A stretch of DNA of 48,115 nucleotides from Nonlabens dokdonensis (GCF_002162835.1 NZ_MAAX01000124.1:1-48115); one strand, 5' to 3'; positions 37,813 to 47,521 are shown, numbered from the stretch's first letter. Made by a program: numbers and translations. The notes: generated from the letters alone by a model not told the origin.

Positions 37813-38804
37813 ACACGCTCGTTGTGCGCTTCAACAATATGTTTAACTATAGATAACCCTAGACCTGAGCCACCTTCCTTGCGAGAGCCAGTTCTATCTA
37901 CCCTAAAAAACCTTTCAAATAGTCTAGGAATATAATCCTTTTTAATTCCTTCACCATTATCTGTAACTCTCACAATAACTTTATTATTGATAAGGTCTTC
38001 AATTGCAACTTCTGTCGTACCATTTTCTTTACCGTACTTTATAGAATTTACTACGAGGTTTGCAACCACTTGAAGGATGCGCTCCTTGTCTGCATGAACC
38101 ATTATCTTGTCCTCGTATTTCATATCAAAGACTAGAGAAATATTATTTTTTGCAGCTTTCATCTCAAATTGATCAAAAACCTGTTCAACTAGTTCTACTA
38201 TATCAAAATCTTCCTTGTCTAAACTCATGTCACCAGCTTCTAACCTGGTAATCATATCCATATCTTTTACAATGTAAGTAAGACGGTCTACTCCTTTTTG
38301 AGCACGTAATAAATACTTCTTACGTATAACTTTATCCTTATGCGCACCATCTATTAACGTGTCTATATATCCTTGAACAGTAAATAATGGTGTTTTGAGC
38401 TCGTGAGAAATATTACCCAGAAACTCTTTGCGATAATTCTCCCTTACCTTAAGGGTCTCAATTTCTGTCTTTTTATTACGGGCAAATCGCTCCACCTGTT
38501 CTTTAAGTGTACGCATATCAGTTGCGATCTCTTGATCTTCAAAATTAGAAGACTCAATTAAAGAAACATCTTCATAAATACGAGCTATCCTTCTGTATAT
38601 AAACCTTTTAACTCGATATTGAATAACAGAAAAACAAATCGTAAAGCTTATCAATAATAACCCTACTAGTATGTAAACCGGTACGGAAATAAGAGCTAAA
38701 TAATCTAATAGCGTGAGTAGTGTAACAAAAACTAGAGAAATATAGATCGAAGATCTAAATGCAAACCGATAACTGTTTTTTTGTGGCGCTTTATTATTTG
38801 ACAT
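37716..38804 (-). CDS. sensor histidine kinase (PhoR-like)
   Basis: FLGNISHELKTPLFTVQGYIDTL (H-box), N/G boxes NSIKYGKENG, DNGEGI, GGSGLGLSIVKHIVEAH. Confidence 0.92.
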   Translation of the reverse strand: MSNNKAPQKNSYRFAFRSSIYISLVFVTLLTLLDYLALISVPVYILVGLLLISFTICFSVIQYRVKRFIYRRIARIYEDVSLIESSNFEDQEIATDMRTLKEQVERFARNKKTEIETLKVRENYRKEFLGNISHELKTPLFTVQGYIDTLIDGAHKDKVIRKKYLLRAQKGVDRLTYIVKDMDMITRLEAGDMSLDKEDFDIVELVEQVFDQFEMKAAKNNISLVFDMKYEDKIMVHADKERILQVVANLVVNSIKYGKENGTTEVAIEDLINNKVIVRVTDNGEGIKKDYIPRLFERFFRVDRTGSRKEGGSGLGLSIVKHIVEAHNERVYVDSELGIGSEFSFTLEKVAFNIEDIEVIED

Positions 38805-39492
38805 ATTTATAACCTACACCTTTGACAGTTTTAAAACTATCATCTCCTAATTTCTCACGCAGTTTTCTAATATGCACGTCTATAGTACGGCCTCCCACGA
38901 TTACCTCATTTCCCCATACTACATCTAAGATTTCTTCTCTTTTAAAGACTTTTCCTGGTTTTGTAGTAAGTAAAGAAAGAAGTTCAAATTCCTTGCGTGG
39001 CAAGATCATCTCTTCTTTTTTGTAAATAATCTTATACTGGTCCCTATCAATTACAAGATCACCTAATTTAGTAATATTACTAGCTGCAGGAGCGGTATTA
39101 TCCTTGCGTCTTAAGAGTGCTTTTACCTTAGAAACGAGTACCCTAGGTTTCACTGGTTTTGTAATGTAATCATCGGCACCAGCGTCAAAACCAGCAATCA
39201 TTGAATAATCTTCACCACGAGCTGTTAAGAACGTTATTACAGTATGGTCCAGTTCACTTATGCGTCTCATTTTCTCACAAGCTTCTATACCATCCATTAC
39301 AGGCATCATGACATCAAGGATGATTAAATCTGGCTTTTTCTTCTTGGCCTTTTTAATAGCTTCTTCTCCGTTTTCGGCAGTATATACTTGATAACCTTCG
39401 TTTTTCAAATTATAACTAACGATTTCTAAAATATCTGGCTCATCATCCACTAAAAGGATTTTGGCTTTGGCGTCTTTCATTTCTTCTTGCAT
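38794..39492 (-). CDS. OmpR/PhoB-family response regulator
   Basis: ILLVDDEPDILEIVSYNL...LIILDVMMPVMDG...VWGNEVIVGGRTIDVHIRKLREKLGDDSFKTVKGVGYKYV. Confidence 0.93.
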   Translation of the reverse strand: MQEEMKDAKAKILLVDDEPDILEIVSYNLKNEGYQVYTAENGEEAIKKAKKKKPDLIILDVMMPVMDGIEACEKMRRISELDHTVITFLTARGEDYSMIAGFDAGADDYITKPVKPRVLVSKVKALLRRKDNTAPAASNITKLGDLVIDRDQYKIIYKKEEMILPRKEFELLSLLTTKPGKVFKREEILDVVWGNEVIVGGRTIDVHIRKLREKLGDDSFKTVKGVGYKYVK

Positions 39493-39608
39493 ATACTTAA
39501 AGTGCTAAGTTAGTAAGATGGTGGTACAACGATTTTAATTCCATGTTAGCTTTAGGTTAACTCAATGTTTTAAAAAATCTAAGTTAAGGAAATAATTTGT
39601 GTTGATCT

Positions 39609-39624
39609 CGCTTTCGCGAAAGCG
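39609..39624. repeat. palindrome CGCTTTCGCGAAAGCG copy 12
   Basis: Exact match within the extended form TGATCT-palindrome-GGAA. Confidence 0.97.
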
Positions 39625-39763
39625 GAACCTCTAACATAATAATCATAACGGCTAATTTACACTATATCAGACCTGTTAAACGCTATGTTATCTTAGTATT
39701 AAATAAAAACATACACTCAGTCAAGACTTAATAATCCCGTATATTTGCAAAAAATCAAACACA

Positions 39764-41518
39764 ATGAAACAAATTTACTTATCAATTTTAATTTTATTTA
39801 CCGCTGCAATCAGTATGAATGCACAAGTAATGTATTCAGAAGATTTTGATGCTGCAAGTGTAGCAGACGGAAGTGGTGTAGAAGGATCTTCAGGTAGTGT
39901 ATTAGTGAACATAGGAGATTATCCTGCCTTAGTAGACTGGACAATCGATGCAAGTGCTGCTGATTTATCTGCAAGCTCTGACTGGGCAAAAACAGATGGT
40001 GGTCAATTCTCTTTCAGAGATACTGACGGTGATATTATTTGGGACTCAGAACTAATTGACATCTCTACGGCAACTGGAGCATTCAACTTCTCTGTGGACG
40101 CATCTAATAACAATGGTGGCTTTGAAGATTCAGATTACCTTGATGTATTATATTCTATCGATGGTGGTGCATTTGTATTAGTACAAGACTGGAACGGTTT
40201 AGGTGATACTACTCATACATTTTTAGGAGAAAAAAATGGTACGGACTGGGATGGAAGCGTTCCTGAAGTGGTAACAGTAAGTGGCCTTACTGGTTCAAGC
40301 ACTTTACAAATAAGAGTGATAGGTAATGTTAATGCTGGTGGAGAACAATTATTCTTTGATAATATTAATGTATTTGAAGGCGCTCCTGCTCCATCTCTAT
40401 CTATCACAAGTCCTACTGATAATGAGGTACTAGCTTCGGGAGATTTTAATGTATCTTTCTTAGTTAACAACTTTATGGTGGCACAAACTGGTGGTGATGG
40501 ATATGTACAGTACTCACTAGATAGCGCTCCTGCTACTGATAAATTTGATACTACTGATATAGCTTTTACTGGCGTAACTTCTGGGCAGCACTCTTTAACT
40601 CTAGAGTTAGTTGATAATACAGGAACTTCACTTACTCCTTCAGTTGTACAAACAGTAAACTTTGAGGTTGCTGGTGCGTTACAAGTACAAGATCTTGCTG
40701 GATTAAGAGCAATCACTCTTCCTTCAACTGATGTGATTACAGTAGCAGGTGAAGTATTTGTTACACACACAGAAAGTTTTAGAAATCAAAAATGGGTTCA
40801 AGATGCTACTGCAGGTGTTCTTATTGATGATAATGCTGGTATAATAACTACTGCAATAGTAAGAGGTGATGGTCTAACTGGAATTACTGGTACCATTAGT
40901 GAATTTAACGGATTATTACAATTCACTCCTACAGCAGATACTGGCGCTCCTACATCTACTAATAACATGCCTGCTCCACAAGTGGTAACTCTTGCAATGT
41001 TAAATACAAATGCTGAAGATTATGAATCTGAACTGGTTCAAATTAACGGTGTTTCTTTTGATAATGCAGATGGAACGGTTGCATTTTCAAATGGGTCTGA
41101 AGAGCCTATTTCTTTAGGTGCTGACGTATTCACTCATAGATCATTATTTAATGTAGACTACATAGGTCTTCCTTTACCTACTGCACCTTCTGACATCGTA
41201 GGTTTTATAACTGAAAGAGCAAATGGTTATTCAGTACAAGCTAGAGATCGTAGTGATGTTTCTACTTTATCAAGCGCATCTATTGAAGCTACATCTTTTA
41301 AAATCTATCCTAATCCTGCAACAGGTAACACGGTAAACATCACTTCTTCTAATGGAGAAGCTGTAAATGTTGTGATTTACTCTACTTTAGGTCAGAAAGT
41401 TTTAACTGCAAATTCAATAACAAATGAAATAAACATCAGTAATTTAGATTCTGGTATTTACATTGTTAAAATAACTCAAGGAACTGCAGCACAAACACGT
41501 AAGTTAGTTATCAAGTAA
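39764..41518 (+). CDS. secreted multi-domain protein with T9SS type A C-terminal sorting domain
   Basis: Signal peptide; C-terminal FKIYPNPATGNTVNITSSNGEAVNVVIYSTLGQKVL...ISNLDSGIYIVKITQGTAAQTRKLVIK. Confidence 0.85.
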   Translation: MKQIYLSILILFTAAISMNAQVMYSEDFDAASVADGSGVEGSSGSVLVNIGDYPALVDWTIDASAADLSASSDWAKTDGGQFSFRDTDGDIIWDSELIDISTATGAFNFSVDASNNNGGFEDSDYLDVLYSIDGGAFVLVQDWNGLGDTTHTFLGEKNGTDWDGSVPEVVTVSGLTGSSTLQIRVIGNVNAGGEQLFFDNINVFEGAPAPSLSITSPTDNEVLASGDFNVSFLVNNFMVAQTGGDGYVQYSLDSAPATDKFDTTDIAFTGVTSGQHSLTLELVDNTGTSLTPSVVQTVNFEVAGALQVQDLAGLRAITLPSTDVITVAGEVFVTHTESFRNQKWVQDATAGVLIDDNAGIITTAIVRGDGLTGITGTISEFNGLLQFTPTADTGAPTSTNNMPAPQVVTLAMLNTNAEDYESELVQINGVSFDNADGTVAFSNGSEEPISLGADVFTHRSLFNVDYIGLPLPTAPSDIVGFITERANGYSVQARDRSDVSTLSSASIEATSFKIYPNPATGNTVNITSSNGEAVNVVIYSTLGQKVLTANSITNEINISNLDSGIYIVKITQGTAAQTRKLVIK

Positions 41519-41542
41519 TTGATAATACCCTTTCATTATATC

Positions 41543-41575
41543 AAGCGTCGCAATTACATTGCGGCGCTTTTTATT
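41543..41575 (+). terminator. Rho-independent terminator
   Basis: AAGCGTCGCAA-TTACA-TTGCGGCGCTTTTT (one G-T pair). Confidence 0.85.
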
Positions 41576-41599
41576 TACTTTTGTTTTTAAATATTTCAT

Positions 41600-42571
41600 T
41601 TGAGATTTTCAGTATTTACGATCGATTCTAAGCAAGCATTTGAAAAAGCAGCTTTAGACATATACCGCTACCAGTTGCAAGAAAATAAGGTATACGGTAA
41701 GTACTGCCGTTTGATCAATAAAACAAACGCAAAATCAATAGAAGACATCCCTTTTCTACCCATTCAGTTTTTTAAGTCTCATAATATTATAAGTACTAAT
41801 AAAACAGCTGAAACAACATTTACAAGCAGTGGTACAACAGGAAGCACAGTTTCAAAACATTATGTGACTGACTTAAATGTTTATGATGCAAGTTTAGACC
41901 ACAGCTTTAGACAGACATATGGCTCGATAGAAGATTATGTTGTTCTAGCTTTATTACCTCATTATCTAGACCGTACCGGATCTTCTTTGGTTTATATGGC
42001 GCAGCGATGGATAAATCAATCAAAAAAACCGGAAAGTGGTTTTTACTTAAATAATCTTGAAGAACTTTCTCAGGTTCTTAAAAACCTTAAAAAGTCAAAA
42101 CAAAAAGTTATTCTTATAGGTGTCACCTTTGCCCTATTACAGCTTGCCGAGCATTATGCGATGCCTTTAGAAAACACCATTGTTATAGAAACTGGAGGAA
42201 TGAAAGGCATGCGTAAAGAAATCGTGAAACCAGAATTACATCAAATTCTCAGAAATGCTTTCCCAAAAGCTAGTATTCAAAGTGAATATGGTATGACAGA
42301 GTTACTTTCACAAGCTTATGCTAGCGATGGTATTAATTTTACCACACCACCATGGATGAAAGTAATCACTCGCGATACAAACGATCCATTTTCAAGAATT
42401 GGTAATGGTAAAACTGGCGGTTTAAACATAATAGACTTAGCAAATTTTAATTCTTGCTCCTTTATTGCCACACAAGATTTGGGCAAATCTTTTCAAGATG
42501 GTACGTTTCAGGTTCTGGGAAGGTTTGATCATTCTGATATTCGTGGTTGTAATTTAATGGCTGTCAATTAA
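41600..42571 (+). CDS. LuxE/acyl-protein synthetase-like protein (TTG start)
   Basis: TFTSSGTTGSTVSKHYVTDLNVYDASLDHSFRQTYG...IVIETGGMKGMRKEIVKPELHQILRNAF...SEYGMTELLSQAY. Confidence 0.8.
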   Translation: MRFSVFTIDSKQAFEKAALDIYRYQLQENKVYGKYCRLINKTNAKSIEDIPFLPIQFFKSHNIISTNKTAETTFTSSGTTGSTVSKHYVTDLNVYDASLDHSFRQTYGSIEDYVVLALLPHYLDRTGSSLVYMAQRWINQSKKPESGFYLNNLEELSQVLKNLKKSKQKVILIGVTFALLQLAEHYAMPLENTIVIETGGMKGMRKEIVKPELHQILRNAFPKASIQSEYGMTELLSQAYASDGINFTTPPWMKVITRDTNDPFSRIGNGKTGGLNIIDLANFNSCSFIATQDLGKSFQDGTFQVLGRFDHSDIRGCNLMAVN

Positions 42572-42596
42572 GAGACAGTTTTTATTTTAATAAAAA

Positions 42597-42629
42597 AAGG
42601 CCGTTTAATAGTAAACAGCCTTCTTTTTA
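42597..42629. terminator. bidirectional terminator between convergent genes
   Basis: AAGGCCGTTTA-ATAG-TAAACAGCCTTCTTTTT. Confidence 0.75.
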
Positions 42630-42649
42630 TATACTTATTAATCAGTGTA

Positions 42650-43948
42650 CTATTTCAATACCACTAAAAAGTAATTCTTCTTACCTCGTTGCAATAGAAT
42701 CATATTGCCAGCAATCACATCTTCCTCAGATACTACTTTGGAATCATCGATTTTATTTTTATTGATGCTCAAGCTATTTTCTTTTAATGCTCTACGCACT
42801 TCCCCGTTGGACGGTAAAAAACCAGTAGTTTCATTCATAAACTCAACAACCTCAACTCCATTAGAAATTGCGCTTCGTTCAATTTCCACCTGCGGTACTC
42901 CTTCAAAAATTTCTAATAAGGTAGCTTGATCCATTTTACCCCATTGCTCTGGTGTCACTTTCTTAGAAAAAAGTATTTTAGAAGCTTCTACAGCTGTTTC
43001 AAAGGCCTCACGACCGTGAACCATTACGGTTACTTCCTCAGCAAGACGTTTTTGCAATACACGGAATCCAGGATCTTTTTGATGCTCTTCAATTAACGCG
43101 TTACATGTTTCTTGATCTAAGAAAGTAAAAATCTTTATCCAGTTCACAGCATCGTCATCTGTAGCAGTAATCCAGAATTGATAAAACTTATAGACACTTG
43201 TTTTATCTGCATCGAGCCAGATGTTGCCTCCTTCTGTTTTACCAAATTTTGTCCCATCAGCTTTAGTAACTAATGGTGTTGTGAGTGCATAAGCTTTACC
43301 TCTTGCTTTACGGCGTATCAATTCTGTACCTGTGGTAATATTTCCCCACTGGTCAGATCCACCTATTTGTAATTTACAACCTTCATTTTCATAAAGATGT
43401 AAATAATCATAACCTTGAAATAACTGGTAAGTAAACTCTGTAAAACTCATGCCATCACCTTCTCCTGAGACACGCTTCTTTACAGATTCCTTTGCCATCA
43501 TATAATTAACGGTAATATGTTTACCAATATCTCTAGCAAAATCTATCAAACTAAAATCCTTCATCCAGTCATAATTATTCACCAGTTTTGCACGAGTTGC
43601 CTCATCGCCTCCTTCAAAATCAATAAATCTAGAAATTACACTTTTTACTCCAGCAATATTTTTATCTAGAATATCTTGAGTTAGTAAATTGCGCTCTGCA
43701 CTTTTACCGCTAGGATCACCTATCATACCAGTTGCGCCGCCTACAAGAGCAATAGGTCTGTGACCAGCACGTTGTAAATGCATTAATAATATAATTTGCA
43801 CCATGCTTCCTATATGCAAAGAATCTGCAGTAGGATCAAAGCCTATATAACCAGAAACAAGTTCGTTCTGTAACATTTCTTCCGTATCGGGCATGATATC
43901 ATGTATCATACCTCGCCATTCTAATTCCTTTACAAAGTTATAAGCCAT
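42650..43948 (-). CDS. tyrS: tyrosine--tRNA ligase
   Basis: [72 protein letters not shown]. Confidence 0.97.
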   Translation of the reverse strand: MAYNFVKELEWRGMIHDIMPDTEEMLQNELVSGYIGFDPTADSLHIGSMVQIILLMHLQRAGHRPIALVGGATGMIGDPSGKSAERNLLTQDILDKNIAGVKSVISRFIDFEGGDEATRAKLVNNYDWMKDFSLIDFARDIGKHITVNYMMAKESVKKRVSGEGDGMSFTEFTYQLFQGYDYLHLYENEGCKLQIGGSDQWGNITTGTELIRRKARGKAYALTTPLVTKADGTKFGKTEGGNIWLDADKTSVYKFYQFWITATDDDAVNWIKIFTFLDQETCNALIEEHQKDPGFRVLQKRLAEEVTVMVHGREAFETAVEASKILFSKKVTPEQWGKMDQATLLEIFEGVPQVEIERSAISNGVEVVEFMNETTGFLPSNGEVRRALKENSLSINKNKIDDSKVVSEEDVIAGNMILLQRGKKNYFLVVLK

Positions 43949-43967
43949 AAGTGTCTTTTTAGCGCTG

Positions 43968-43975
43968 CAAATATA
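43968..43975 (-). promoter_or_regulatory. putative -7 element (TATATTTG) of tyrS
   Basis: CAAATATA on + strand about 20 nt upstream of the tyrS start. Confidence 0.45.
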
Positions 43976-44030
43976 TGCGTTTGGCTGTTTTTAAACATTT
44001 TTTAAGGCTGGTATTGTTTACTTTTACTGC

Positions 44031-45038
44031 ATGATTTTAATCACAGGTGGTACAGGATTAGTAGGTGGACATTTGTTATACCGCTTTCGCGAAAGCGGAA
44101 AAAATATCATAGCCACGTATCGTAATATAGACGCTATTGAGAAAACGCGTGAGATTTTTGAATCTTATGAAGTAGGAGCGAGCTCTATGGTAGACGGTTT
44201 TCAATGGATGGAAGCGGACATTCTTGAAATTCCTAGTCTAGAGAAAGTCATGAAAAATGTGAAATACGTATATCATTGTGCTGCAGCAATTGACAATTCA
44301 TCTTTTGAAGAGCTTAAAAGTATCAACATGCGTGGTACTGAAAATGTTATTAATGTAGCTCTACACTATGGAATTAAAAAATTATGCTATGTAAGTAGTA
44401 TCGCTGCCCTAGGAGACCCAATAGGAGCAAGACTAATAAACGAAGAGGACTTTTTTAATCTTGATGGTTTAAATACGGACTATGCGATTACAAAATTTGG
44501 TGCAGAAATGGAAGCCTGGCGCGCCACTCAAGAAGAACTTGATATTATAATCGTAAATCCAGGTATCGTGCTAGGAGAGGGAAACTGGAAAAATGGTTCT
44601 GGTCAATTTTTCAGTAAAACCGCTACGGGAAATAGATTTTATACTAAAGGTTCAAGTGGTTTTATAGACGTGAGAGATGTTACTTCATTAATGGTAAGGT
44701 TAATGGAAAGCTCATCACATAACGAACGTTTTATTTTGATTTCTGAAAATAGAAGTTACAAATCTATACTTGATAAAATAGCACTAGCCTTAGAAAAAAA
44801 GAAACCTAATATATATTTGAGTAAGAGTCTTTTACTTATGACCTCCTATTTTCTCAAAGTATTAAATATTTTAGGTTTTAAAAGAACATTAAGCACTGCA
44901 AAAGTAGAGTCACTCACCTCAACGACTAATTATTCTAATGATAAAATTATAGAAGCAACTGATTTTAAATTCACACCTATTGATGAGACTATTTTAAGGA
45001 TAGCCACTTGTTATTTAAACAAATCTAATCTAGAATAA
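44031..45038 (+). CDS. NAD-dependent epimerase/dehydratase family protein
   Basis: MILITGGTGLVGGHLLYRF...YVYHCAAAID...YAITKFGAEMEAWRA (YxxxK). Confidence 0.9.
   Translation: MILITGGTGLVGGHLLYRFRESGKNIIATYRNIDAIEKTREIFESYEVGASSMVDGFQWMEADILEIPSLEKVMKNVKYVYHCAAAIDNSSFEELKSINMRGTENVINVALHYGIKKLCYVSSIAALGDPIGARLINEEDFFNLDGLNTDYAITKFGAEMEAWRATQEELDIIIVNPGIVLGEGNWKNGSGQFFSKTATGNRFYTKGSSGFIDVRDVTSLMVRLMESSSHNERFILISENRSYKSILDKIALALEKKKPNIYLSKSLLLMTSYFLKVLNILGFKRTLSTAKVESLTSTTNYSNDKIIEATDFKFTPIDETILRIATCYLNKSNLE
44082..44097. repeat. palindrome CGCTTTCGCGAAAGCG copy 13 (inside CDS, encodes RFRES)
   Basis: Exact match; protein reads LLYRFRESGKNI. Confidence 0.97.
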
Positions 45039-45039
45039 C

Positions 45040-45456
45040 CTATTTTTTCTTGCTAGGCTTCTGTGTTTTCTTACTTGTATTTTTAGGATCAGTTACTTTT
45101 TCCTTATCGATCCTTTCTTGTCTAACTTTAACAGAGTCTTGTAATGATTTTAAATCATCTTGAATTTTATCCATTATGAAAAGATAATCTTCTACCCTAT
45201 CATTATAGTAATTGAGATTTTCTTTAAACACAACACTGTCTATATCATACTTATCATATATATAAGAACTAGGCTGGACACCAGTTTCTATATAGGAGGA
45301 TCTATTTGAAGAGATTGCTCCTTCTATTATATATAAATCACTCAAAATAATTGCCATTTCTTCTTTTGATAGTAATTGCTCAGGCTTCGGTGCTTTTTCT
45401 ACGTTTGAACAAGCTGCAAACAAAACAAGAAATGATATTATGAGAAATCGCTTCAT
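45040..45456 (-). CDS. DUF4296-type lipoprotein
   Basis: Lipobox LVLFAACSN; KPEQLLSKEEMAIILSDLYIIEGAI. Confidence 0.8.
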   Translation of the reverse strand: MKRFLIISFLVLFAACSNVEKAPKPEQLLSKEEMAIILSDLYIIEGAISSNRSSYIETGVQPSSYIYDKYDIDSVVFKENLNYYNDRVEDYLFIMDKIQDDLKSLQDSVKVRQERIDKEKVTDPKNTSKKTQKPSKKK

Positions 45457-46793
45457 CTGGTAAAGGATAGTTCTTGAGCATTCTTTGAATCTGTAACCTT
45501 AAAGTTTTTATAGGCTAACTCACCATTAACAAAGGTTTGCATGATGCGACTTTTAAAAGTAACTCCTTCAAAAGGCGACCAGCCACATTTAGCTAATACA
45601 TTTTCTTTTGTAACTGTCCATGGATTATTAGTATCCACAACGACAAGATCTGCTTTATAACCTTCTCTAATGAATCCTCGTTTATCGATATCAAAAAGTA
45701 ATGCTGGGTTATGACACATTTTTTCTACAACCTTCTCAATAGATATTCTCTCGTCATAAACAAATTGCAGCATAGCAGGTAGTGCATGTTGTACAAGTGG
45801 ACCACCACTAGGACATGAGGTATATAGATTTTCCTTTTCTTCAATGGTATGAGGAGCATGATCTGTAGCAATTACATCTATACGGTCATCTAAAAGCGCT
45901 TCCCACAGTTGTTCTCTATCGCTAGCTTTCTTTACAGCTGGATTCCATTTTATGAATTTGCCCTTAGTGGCATAATCTTCATCACAGAACCATAGGTGAT
46001 GTATACATACCTCAGATGTTATTTGTTTATCTACAATTGCTTTTTTATTATCAAATAAAGCTGTTTCCTTACCTGTGGACAGATGAAAAACATGGATTCT
46101 AGCACCAGTTTCTTTGGCAAGCTCTACAGCACCACTGCTGCTTAAATAACAGGCTTCTTCACTTCTAATAATAGGATGTTGATCCATAGGAATATCATCA
46201 CCATACTCTTCAAAAGCTTTATTAAAATTTGCTTTAATAGTGTCTTCGTCTTCACAATGAAGAGCAATCCTAAGATTAACATTAGAAAATATCTCTCTTA
46301 ATACCTCTTTATCGTCTACGAGCATATTCCCTGTAGATGAGCCTAAAAATAACTTTAGAGCTGGGACTCTAGATGTATCTACTTTTAAAATTTCTTGTAG
46401 ATTATCATTACTTCCACCGAACATGAAAGAATAATTTGCATGACTGTCTCTAGCTGCAATAGCCATTTTATTTTCCCATTCCTCGATGGTAGTAGTTTGT
46501 GGATTTGTATTAGGCATTTCCATGAAGGTAGTGATTCCTCCAGCGACGGCAGCAGCACTTTCTGTAGCAATGGTTGCTTTGTGAGTAAGTCCTGGTTCTC
46601 TAAAGTGTACCTGGTCGTCTATTACACCAGGTAGCAGGTAATTTCCTTCTACATCAATTACTACTGTATCCGCATTTTTTGCACTTATACTTTCTGACAC
46701 CTCAACAATAGTATCTCCTTCCACGTATACGTCGCCTTCTTTAGTAACTCCATCAGTAACTATTTTGGCATTTTTAAAAAGTAATTTTTTCAT
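45453..46793 (-). CDS. pyrC: dihydroorotase
   Basis: LLPGVIDDQVHFREPGLTHKATIATESAAAVAGGITTFMEMPNTNP; VIATDHAPHTIEEKE. Confidence 0.93.
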   Translation of the reverse strand: MKKLLFKNAKIVTDGVTKEGDVYVEGDTIVEVSESISAKNADTVVIDVEGNYLLPGVIDDQVHFREPGLTHKATIATESAAAVAGGITTFMEMPNTNPQTTTIEEWENKMAIAARDSHANYSFMFGGSNDNLQEILKVDTSRVPALKLFLGSSTGNMLVDDKEVLREIFSNVNLRIALHCEDEDTIKANFNKAFEEYGDDIPMDQHPIIRSEEACYLSSSGAVELAKETGARIHVFHLSTGKETALFDNKKAIVDKQITSEVCIHHLWFCDEDYATKGKFIKWNPAVKKASDREQLWEALLDDRIDVIATDHAPHTIEEKENLYTSCPSGGPLVQHALPAMLQFVYDERISIEKVVEKMCHNPALLFDIDKRGFIREGYKADLVVVDTNNPWTVTKENVLAKCGWSPFEGVTFKSRIMQTFVNGELAYKNFKVTDSKNAQELSFTR

Positions 46794-47521
46794 ATCTCAA
46801 GTTTCCCTAACAAACTTTTTATTTTCATTATAAAAACACCGGTAACGGCTTCTTGTATTATACCGCCACTCATCTTAGACTGACCTCTAGATCTATCTGT
46901 AAAAATAACTGGCAGTTCGATAATTTTTGCACCCAATAAAAATGATTTAAACTTCATTTCTATTTGAAACGCATATCCTACAAATTTAATCTTATCTAAA
47001 TTAAATTTTCTTAAAAGAGATGCCCTATAGCAAACATAACCTGCTGTAGTATCATGAATGTTCATTCTAGTAATAAAACGAACATATTTAGACGCAAAAT
47101 ATGATAATAACACTCTGGACATAGGCCAGTTAACCACATTTACACCTTGCACATACCTACTACCTATTGATAAATCTGCACCTTTTAAAGCGCATACATT
47201 ATATAAATCGATTATATCATTAGGATCATGAGAAAAATCTGCATCCATTTCAAATATATACTCATAAGCGCGCTCTAGCGCCCACTTAAATCCGTGAATA
47301 TAGGCAGTACCGAGTCCTTGTTTACTACTACGCTCTTCTAGATATAAACGACTATTGTATTTCTTGATATTTTCCTTTACAATCTGACCAGTTCCATCAG
47401 GTGAACCATCATCTACAATGAGTAAATGCAAATTTTCATTTTGCGAAAGCACCGCATCTATCATTAACTGAATATTCTCCAGCTCATTGTACGTAGGAAT
47501 AATGACAAGCGTATTTTTCAT
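46790..47521 (-). CDS. polyprenol monophosphomannose synthase-like glycosyltransferase
   Basis: MKNTLVIIPTYNELENIQLMIDAVL...LLIVDDGSPDGTGQIV...FEMDADFSHDPNDI; ATG at 47521. Confidence 0.92.
   Translation of the reverse strand: MKNTLVIIPTYNELENIQLMIDAVLSQNENLHLLIVDDGSPDGTGQIVKENIKKYNSRLYLEERSSKQGLGTAYIHGFKWALERAYEYIFEMDADFSHDPNDIIDLYNVCALKGADLSIGSRYVQGVNVVNWPMSRVLLSYFASKYVRFITRMNIHDTTAGYVCYRASLLRKFNLDKIKFVGYAFQIEMKFKSFLLGAKIIELPVIFTDRSRGQSKMSGGIIQEAVTGVFIMKIKSLLGKLEI

Noticed and set aside
859-44097. Interpretation of the palindromes as a dispersed CRISPR array
   Set aside because: Spacing is in kilobases, no spacers, no cas genes; units are 16-bp perfect palindromes.
859-44097. Interpretation of the palindromes as Rho-independent terminators
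   Set aside because: No consistent poly-T tail, found inside ORFs, and separate canonical terminators exist (for example after nrdA, just upstream of copy 4).
47433-47453. TTTTGCGAAAGCACC resembling half of the palindrome
   Set aside because: Only about one arm matches and it fits normal coding (VLSQNENLHL) of the mannosyltransferase; no symmetric partner.
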